This document shows, one piece after another, positions 30,309 to 35,145 of a stretch of DNA of 35,145 nt. The notes beneath the pieces were generated by a model, which searched no databases, was not told where the DNA came from, and worked only from the letters and a program-made list of their open reading frames with translations. Source of the stretch: Gammaproteobacteria bacterium BRH_c0 (GTDB lineage: Bacteria > Pseudomonadota > Gammaproteobacteria > Pseudomonadales > Porticoccaceae); assembly GCA_000961645.1 (NCBI GenBank), contig LADM01000104.1:1-35145 (forward strand), read 5' to 3'. Positions within the stretch are counted from its first letter, which is position 1. The number at the start of each line of letters is the position of its first letter. The position numbers and the translations under genes were made by a program.

Positions 30309-31155
30309 CACTCATAAAGTGGGCAACCAGATGAGCATAGATCATACTCCTGTCATTAATGGCAGGCATCGATCCTAATTGCTTCTTGAATGAAGTGAGT
30401 AATTTTTGCGTGTCAGCACCAGCCGCGAGAGATTGCCTGAACAGGGTAGCAAACAGGATGGAGGGATTGTTGCTGCCAATATTGCCCAGTATCGTGCTGT
30501 TGTTAAATACAGGGTTGACGGTGGTGACGAACGGCAGTGTTACATAGGCCTTGATTGATCCTTCCCGGATCAGTTTTCTCAGCCACAAATCATTGGGCAG
30601 GTTGCTGGCGAGCCCATCTTTCATCAAGTCATGCACTTTTTGACGGTTGGCGCCATTCACTATGTAAGAGCTATTTGCCGCAGCGTAGAGTGGTTGCGCA
30701 TCCCTCAGCTCAATGTTGTTATTTTGAGCCAGAGAATTAACTGACGCGACCAGATTCTTCATGGCCGAGACGTTGAGCATGCCGGCAAGATCAATGTCGG
30801 TAAATAGTATGTCCCAGCTGTCGAGTTTGGCGGTGTATTTGGCAAGATCGCCGATAAATTCGCTAAACACCGGGGTCAGCTGGAAGTCGTCCTCGAGGAT
30901 GTGGGTGTGCCCTGGGAAGTGAATAGCTTGCTCCAGTGCATCGATATGGCTCAGCCAGCAACCTATTTTAGCTGGGCTGAGGTTTGACCCTGATTGGACT
31001 TTCAGCTGTGCGCCATCAACCGCTTCGAGGCGGTGATAGCGATCGGCAAGCTTAGCTTCAGCAAGTTGTTGCTCACACAGTTCCCTGCGCTCTGTCGATC
31101 TGGCAAGGTTGATATACATTCCTTGCAGGGCGCTGTTGCTGGTGGATGAGGGCAT
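30289..31155 (-). CDS. Glycosyltransferase family 25 protein
   Basis: This 288-residue protein belongs to the LPS-biosynthesis-type GT25 family (galactosyl- or glucosyltransferases of LPS, or hydroxylysine-linked glycosylation in eukaryotes). YINLARSTERRELCEQQL (14-31) is the N-terminal signature. KIGCWLSHIDALEQAI (63-78) and HILEDDFQL (85-93), with the metal-binding acidic pair, follow. It lies 18 bases after the TPR-glycosyltransferase gene and overlaps the small membrane protein downstream. The acceptor could be LPS core, capsule or a protein; the sequence does not say. Confidence 0.88.
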   Translation of the reverse strand: MPSSTSNSALQGMYINLARSTERRELCEQQLAEAKLADRYHRLEAVDGAQLKVQSGSNLSPAKIGCWLSHIDALEQAIHFPGHTHILEDDFQLTPVFSEFIGDLAKYTAKLDSWDILFTDIDLAGMLNVSAMKNLVASVNSLAQNNNIELRDAQPLYAAANSSYIVNGANRQKVHDLMKDGLASNLPNDLWLRKLIREGSIKAYVTLPFVTTVNPVFNNSTILGNIGSNNPSILFATLFRQSLAAGADTQKLLTSFKKQLGSMPAINDRSMIYAHLVAHFMSDDFKAY

Positions 31156-31173
31156 GGGTTTCCTTGCGCCGGT

Positions 31174-32676
31174 TCAGGGCTGGGTTGATTTTTGGTGCGC
31201 GGATACCTGGTGGATCAGGTCGCGGCTGATCCGGCGTACCACCCTGGACCAATCACCACAGGTATCCTGACGATAGAGTCGTGCTGTCGGGTACCACGCT
31301 GTATTCTCCCCGTCGCTGTGCCAGCGCCAGTCAGGATTTTTCTTCAGCATCATCCACAATGGCTTGCCCATGGCGCCGACAAGATGGGCTACGGAAGTGT
31401 CGCAACTGATCACCAGATCGAGCTGGTCGACAGCACTTGCCGTATCAGCGAAATCTCCCAGTTTGGGAGCAAGGTCAATCAGCTTGCCTGCCACTTCGGC
31501 ATTGCTAATATCGGTTTTGTCGGAGCCCACCTGCAGGGAGTGCCAGGCTGTTCCGGGAATGTCCAGCAGTGGCTTGAGCAGGTTGAGTGGCACCTTTTTG
31601 TTCTGGTGGTCAAAGCCGCTGTCACTGGCGCCCCACACCAGGCCAATGTTCAGGCTTGTCGGTTCGGTAACAAAGAGCGGCTTATCCCTGGCTGGAGCGC
31701 AGATATAGGGAGCGAAGCTGTCAAGGGTTGCCAAGGCAGGATCAAAATGAAAAGGGATGCTGAGTAATGGCAATTGATAATCAAAGGCGGGCAGCTTAAA
31801 CACGTTTTCCGAAATATCAGCTACATCAAAGCAGTGCTTGAATAATCGGCCAAGCCCGGGGCGACACCACATCACCAACTTGCCCACATGGGGGCGTACA
31901 AGCTCGATAAAGCGGGCAAATTGCAGGTTATCTCCGAAGCCCTGCTCGGTGTGTATCAGCAGCGTTTTGTCGGTGAGATCCTGACCGCTCCAGGCGGGCC
32001 GGTCGAAAATTGGGTGCAGGTCCTTGCGGTGCTGGATCATTTCCTTGACCTGCATTCGCCATTCAAACTCCTTGACCGCCTCGGCGTATTCCTCGAGATG
32101 AAAATGGGTGAGAGCCAAGCCGAAATGGGCATCGGCATCAGCTGGCTTTTGCTGTACAACGTCAAGCAGTAACTGGCGGGAGCGGTCGTAGCGACCGGAT
32201 TTGCGATACGCCTTGGCGAGGCCGCGCTGCACGTCCGGCCGGGGGTTGATAACCATAGCGCGGCGGTAGCAGGCAATGGCCATCTCGAATTCTTCCAGCT
32301 CATTCCAGGCCTTGCCGGCGTTGGCCCAGGCGTCAACCATGGTGGGGTCAACGGTCATGGCCTTTTCGTGGCATGTTATCGCTGCGAGGTTGTCGCCGAG
32401 TTCATTGTGGCAGGCGCCGAGATTGGTCAGCGCCCTGCTGAACTGTGGATCCAGGCGCACGGCTTCATGAAAGGCATCGCGAGCTTCGGGGATCATGCCG
32501 CGATGATAGTAGTGGACACCCAGCTCGTTGTGGAGGGTGGCGTTGCCGGGTGTCAGGGCGATAGCCTCGCCGAATAATCGCAGGGCGTTATCGACATCGC
32601 CCCGGGCATTTGCGGCCAGCGCCTGTTGCAGGAGCTGCTCTGAGGTTGCTTGGCTCGTTACTGGGCTGCCACTCAT
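31174..32676 (-). CDS. TPR-repeat protein with GT-B glycosyltransferase domain
   Basis: This protein of 500 residues has about six tetratricopeptide repeats over residues 10-220 (for example LHNELGVHYYHRGMIPEARD). A glycosyltransferase-like domain of the GT9/GT41 fold follows, with LIHTEQGFGDNLQFARFIEL (about 246-265) and SCDTSVAHLVGAMGKPLWMM (about 425-444). Such proteins are found in O-linked or polysaccharide glycosylation loci. The ATG at 32676 is preferred: it forms an ATGA overlap with the upstream amidotransferase. A GTG at 32700 is the longer alternative. It may glycosylate a protein or a surface glycan. Confidence 0.85.
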   Translation of the reverse strand: MSGSPVTSQATSEQLLQQALAANARGDVDNALRLFGEAIALTPGNATLHNELGVHYYHRGMIPEARDAFHEAVRLDPQFSRALTNLGACHNELGDNLAAITCHEKAMTVDPTMVDAWANAGKAWNELEEFEMAIACYRRAMVINPRPDVQRGLAKAYRKSGRYDRSRQLLLDVVQQKPADADAHFGLALTHFHLEEYAEAVKEFEWRMQVKEMIQHRKDLHPIFDRPAWSGQDLTDKTLLIHTEQGFGDNLQFARFIELVRPHVGKLVMWCRPGLGRLFKHCFDVADISENVFKLPAFDYQLPLLSIPFHFDPALATLDSFAPYICAPARDKPLFVTEPTSLNIGLVWGASDSGFDHQNKKVPLNLLKPLLDIPGTAWHSLQVGSDKTDISNAEVAGKLIDLAPKLGDFADTASAVDQLDLVISCDTSVAHLVGAMGKPLWMMLKKNPDWRWHSDGENTAWYPTARLYRQDTCGDWSRVVRRISRDLIHQVSAHQKSTQP

Positions 32677-33380
32677 GGTTCGGAATCTCCGCTCAGCCAC
32701 TGCTTGACCAACGCTGCTGCTGAGGTGTTGATGCGGGTGAAGTGCTCAGAATGAGCCATGATGGTTTCGGCAGATTGGACAAAGGGGCTGTCATCCAGCT
32801 CATCTGCGCATTCACTGATCAGGGCTTTGGCTGAATTGGCAGTGGTCTCAAGATGGAACTGGAGGCCAATAATCCGCCCATCGAGAATGTAACCTTGGGT
32901 CAGGCAGGCTTCGCTGCTGCCTATGGGAAGTGAGCCTTGCGGCATGGTAAAGGTATCACCATGCCAGTGGAAAGCAAAGGTACCATCAGCCAGGCAATCG
33001 CCCCAGCGGCTGGCTATAAATGCCGGATCAAGCTGCAGGGGAAACCAGCCAATTTCGCGATGCGGGTTGCGGCGCACCTCGGTGCCGAGCACTGTGGCAA
33101 TAAGTTGCGCTCCAAGGCATATACCGAGTAGGGGTTTTCGTGTATCGCCGATCACTGATCGCAACAGAGCCTTTTCATCACCAAGCCAGGGATAGAGTGG
33201 CTCGTCGTGAACACCCATAGGCCCACCCATGACGATCAGTGCATCAAAATCATCAATCGTTGGGAGAGGGTCATCAGCGTATAGCCGGGTACAGCCTATA
33301 GTGTGGCCCATGCCAAGCAGGGCTGCCTCCAGGCTGCCAAGATCCTCAAAAGGCACATGCTGGAGATAATGGATGTGCAA
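32673..33380 (-). CDS. Class I glutamine amidotransferase domain protein (GMP-synthase-like)
   Basis: This 235-residue stand-alone amidotransferase has the catalytic Cys88 in GICLGAQLIA, and His176 and Glu178 in GLQFHLE complete the triad. The conserved oxyanion-region MGGPMGVHDE (51-60) and HWHGDTF (138-144) place it with the GuaA-like/YfeJ group. It would release ammonia from glutamine or hydrolyse a gamma-glutamyl bond; the partner is unknown. It heads the cluster with the TPR-glycosyltransferase, whose start codon overlaps its stop, so the two are translationally coupled. That suggests a link to amino-sugar or amide chemistry in the glycan, but this is inference. Confidence 0.87.
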   Translation of the reverse strand: MHIHYLQHVPFEDLGSLEAALLGMGHTIGCTRLYADDPLPTIDDFDALIVMGGPMGVHDEPLYPWLGDEKALLRSVIGDTRKPLLGICLGAQLIATVLGTEVRRNPHREIGWFPLQLDPAFIASRWGDCLADGTFAFHWHGDTFTMPQGSLPIGSSEACLTQGYILDGRIIGLQFHLETTANSAKALISECADELDDSPFVQSAETIMAHSEHFTRINTSAAALVKQWLSGDSEP

Positions 33381-33412
33381 AACCCTTGTCCTCCTCTAGG
33401 GGTTAACTTCTA

Positions 33413-33433
33413 AGCCCGCCGGAACACCGGGCT
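33413..33433 (-). other. Short hairpin between gamma-carbonic-anhydrase-like and amidotransferase genes
   Basis: AGCCCG and CGGGCT pair across a nine-base loop. No T-run follows on either strand, so terminator function is doubtful. It may reduce read-through from the gene at 33469-33990 into the amidotransferase. Confidence 0.3.
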
Positions 33434-33468
33434 ATCCAGCCCCTGTGGAATGGCCCTTTGCTGAAAAA

Positions 33469-33990
33469 TCAGACAATGGGCTTTAATTGCTCCCTGAAGA
33501 GAGCGGCCTTGCGGACATAGTGATCCGCGCCGTCAAGAATATCCTGCTGCTCCTTGTCTGTCAGCATGCGCCGTACCTTGCCGGGAGAGCCCAGCACCAG
33601 AGAGCCGTCTGGTACCTCCATCTTCTCGGGTATCAGCGTGTTGGCACCGATCAGGCAACCCTTGCCAATCCTGGCGCCGCTCAGCACCACTGCATTCATG
33701 CCGATCAGGCTGCCATCCCCAATGGTGCAGCTATGCAGCATCACCTTATGGCCGATGACCACCCTGCGGCCAATAATAATAGGGTAACCATCGTCGACAT
33801 GGAGGACCGAGCCATCCTGAATGTTGGACTCTTCACCGATGATGACAGCATCGTTATCAGCGCGAATCACCACGTTAAACCAGATACTGGCACGCTCGCC
33901 GATATCTACCGAACCGATTACTGCGGCGCCCGGAGCAATAAAGTGCTCGCCGCGGAGGATAACGTGTCTCTCGCCCAGGTTGTAAAGCAT
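33469..33990 (-). CDS. Gamma-carbonic-anhydrase-like hexapeptide-repeat protein (YrdA/PaaY type)
   Basis: This 173-residue left-handed beta-helix protein has hexapeptide repeats such as VIGSVDIGERASIWFNVVIR and IGDGSLIGMNAVVLSGARIG. The metal-binding histidines of the family lie at His64, His81 and His86 (HVDDG, GHKVMLH). It may be a carbonic anhydrase or a related acyl/thioester-binding protein; no assay can be inferred. The ATG at 33990 has a near-perfect AAGGGGAG site. An in-frame ATG at 34056 would add 22 residues without a site. It is a conserved housekeeping-type gene, probably transcribed independently. Confidence 0.9.
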   Translation of the reverse strand: MLYNLGERHVILRGEHFIAPGAAVIGSVDIGERASIWFNVVIRADNDAVIIGEESNIQDGSVLHVDDGYPIIIGRRVVIGHKVMLHSCTIGDGSLIGMNAVVLSGARIGKGCLIGANTLIPEKMEVPDGSLVLGSPGKVRRMLTDKEQQDILDGADHYVRKAALFREQLKPIV

Positions 33991-34401
33991 TTCTCTCCCC
34001 TTGCTTAGGATATGAGGGTAAATCGTTGAACATAAACGATATGCTTTGTCTAGCAAAACTCAGCTTGACGCGACAGTCGGAGCAATTTTAGCGATAAAAG
34101 GAAAAAATATCCGTGCAGCATCTTGTCTTGGCGGTGTCATGGTACTAGTCTAGGTTTGTAACAGATTGAAACAGGCGCGAAAAGTGCGTGTCGGGGGAGA
34201 GGCGCCGATCTGAAGATTGAGTTAAATCAACAGGTTAAGCCAGCTTGTGACAGTCTATCCCCTGCAAACCTTGCCGCCACTGACCCGCTTGGGCCAGCCT
34301 CAATCACATTAACCTGCACAGTTGAAGCAATGAATCACGCCAGTACGGCGGTTTTGCTGTCCCGGTTCAAAAAAAGAATCAACGTTTTACGGAGACGAAC
34401 C
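33991..34401. other. Intergenic region between divergent genes
   Basis: This 411-base gap must hold promoters for the gamma-carbonic-anhydrase-like gene (minus) and for the repeat protein (plus). I see no confident sigma70 promoter. TTGTCT (34122-34127) with a poor -10 after 17 bases is the best plus-strand candidate. No RNA gene or riboswitch could be supported. The long 5' leader of the repeat-protein gene could hold regulation that is not visible here. Confidence 0.5.
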
Positions 34402-35145
34402 ATGAAAAGCAAGGACAATCAGACAACCAGCCTGAACCAGGACCAACAACGCGCCTATTGGGAGAGGATCAGAAAGGCATCCTACCGGTTGATCAAGTAC
34501 CAGGGACGGGTGGTGGCGGCGGCCTTTTTCTTCGGCGCGTTCATGCTGATGTCCGCCCCCGAGGCAGTACAGGCGGCCAACTATGACAATGGCACGGGCA
34601 ATGAGCTGATCGGTGATGAAAACCACACAGATGCGGGTGCCGACGACAACGTCGCTATTGGCTTGGACAACTCCCTGATCAACGGAAGCAGCGACAACAC
34701 GGTAATAGGCGATACCAACTGGTTTGATGCCGCCGAGGACAACCTGGTTATTGGCGACGCCAACAGCCTGGAAACGGGGGCCAATGACAACGTGGTCATG
34801 GGTGAGGCCAATACGCTGACCACTGGCTCAGAATCAAACACTGTTACCGGAGACAATAACCAGCTGATCGATGGCGCTGATTCCAATACCATCATCGGCG
34901 ACACCAATACTCTGACCACCGGCGCATCCTCGAACACGGTAACCGGGGACGATAACCAGCTGACCAATGGCGCTGATTTCAATACCGTCACCGGCGATGA
35001 CAATGAGATCACCAACGGCGCCCTGACCAACACCATCGACGGATCCAACAACACCATCGACGCCAGCGACCTGAACCAGGTCGAGGGCGATGGCAACCAG
35101 ATCAGTAGTGGCTCCGATGGCAATGATGTCACCGGCGACGACAAT
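34402..35145 (+). CDS. Exported protein of 16-residue repeats, probable surface adhesin (partial)
   Basis: The first 248 residues are visible; the frame is open at the window edge. An ATG with GGAG seven bases upstream opens a long charged N-region (residues 1-36, rich in Lys, Arg and Gln), then a hydrophobic stretch VVAAAFFFGAFMLM (37-50) and a likely signal-peptidase site after AVQA (residue 58). From residue 67 there are 11 near-perfect repeats and a part of a twelfth, each like NTVTGDDNQLTNGADF. The pattern predicts a beta-solenoid passenger like trimeric-autotransporter heads or other adhesins, but the anchor is not visible. The extended signal peptide resembles those of large autotransporters but is not the ESPR motif I know. 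No cysteine is present. Confidence 0.85.
   Translation, partial: MKSKDNQTTSLNQDQQRAYWERIRKASYRLIKYQGRVVAAAFFFGAFMLMSAPEAVQAANYDNGTGNELIGDENHTDAGADDNVAIGLDNSLINGSSDNTVIGDTNWFDAAEDNLVIGDANSLETGANDNVVMGEANTLTTGSESNTVTGDNNQLIDGADSNTIIGDTNTLTTGASSNTVTGDDNQLTNGADFNTVTGDDNEITNGALTNTIDGSNNTIDASDLNQVEGDGNQISSGSDGNDVTGDDN
34600..35145 (+). repeat. Tandem 48-bp coding repeats (16-residue units)
   Basis: Units begin at each Asn of N-x-(V/I/L)-x-G-D-x-N followed by x-(L/I)-x-x-G-(A/S)-x-x. Starts are at residues 67, 83, 99, 114, 130, 146, 162, 178, 194, 210, 225 and 241; two units have 15 residues. The most alike are the units at 146-209. DNA identity between units is moderate, suggesting old duplication kept by selection, with continuation beyond the window. 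Confidence 0.9.

Noticed and set aside
34181-34330. Possible cyclic-di-GMP (GEMM) riboswitch upstream of the repeat protein
   Set aside because: A GCAAACC-like stretch is present, but the second conserved GACGCAAAGCC-type half and GNAA tetraloop are missing.
34581-35144. 187-residue minus-strand open frame over the repeats
   Set aside because: It is an antisense by-product of the regular 48-bp repeats, with a monotonous composition and no start signal.

Overview
The window is the replication-origin region of a gammaproteobacterium, followed by a near-origin surface-polysaccharide/glycosylation locus and the start of a large repeat protein. Gene content and order (atp operon, parB-parA-rsmG-mnmG, rpmH-rnpA-yidD-yidC-mnmE, dnaA-dnaN-recF-gyrB, then plsC-gmhB-glyS-glyQ and an LpxL-type acyltransferase) match the Pseudomonas/Cellvibrionales type of origin region. 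A marine Cellvibrionales-like organism is my inference from synteny and protein similarity. I could not search databases.

Layout. 1-4054 (minus): atpA (cut by the window edge), atpH, atpF, atpE, atpB, atpI, with a strong promoter at 4136-4164. 4204-8489 (minus): parB, parA, rsmG, mnmG, tightly packed. 8490-9025: a gene-free, AT-rich stretch with a cluster of DnaA boxes, the best oriC candidate. 9026-12921 (plus): rpmH, rnpA, yidD, yidC, mnmE. 12922-13246: a second gene-free stretch with two perfect DnaA boxes. 13247-19604 (plus): dnaA (TTG start), dnaN, recF, gyrB, closed by a terminator. recF carries two perfect 16-bp parS palindromes, the targets of the ParAB system encoded 10 kb away. 19674-24022 (minus): plsC, gmhB, glyS, glyQ. 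24209-26087 (plus): LpxL-type acyltransferase and cysK.

From about 26.1 to 30 kb base composition turns clearly AT-rich. This part holds a GT-B glycosyltransferase with an apparent degenerate sulfotransferase-like C-terminal half, a methyltransferase-like protein, an intergenic stretch with a possible decayed ThiF/MoeB-type fragment, and an Stf0-type sulfotransferase. It looks acquired. 30-33.4 kb (minus) has ordinary composition and holds an overlapping set: a class I glutamine amidotransferase, a TPR-glycosyltransferase, a GT25 glycosyltransferase and a small membrane-anchored protein. A gamma-carbonic-anhydrase-like hexapeptide protein follows (minus). The window then runs into a plus-strand exported protein built of near-perfect 16-residue repeats, open at the right edge.

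Main points of interest: (i) the rpmH-mnmE block is inverted relative to the usual arrangement, so that DnaA-box clusters lie on both sides of it (a possible split origin); (ii) two in-frame parS sites embedded in recF; (iii) the glycosyltransferase/sulfotransferase-like fusion beside a separate sulfotransferase in an AT-rich island; (iv) the 16-residue-repeat surface protein next to a set of glycosyltransferases that might modify it or other cell-surface glycans.
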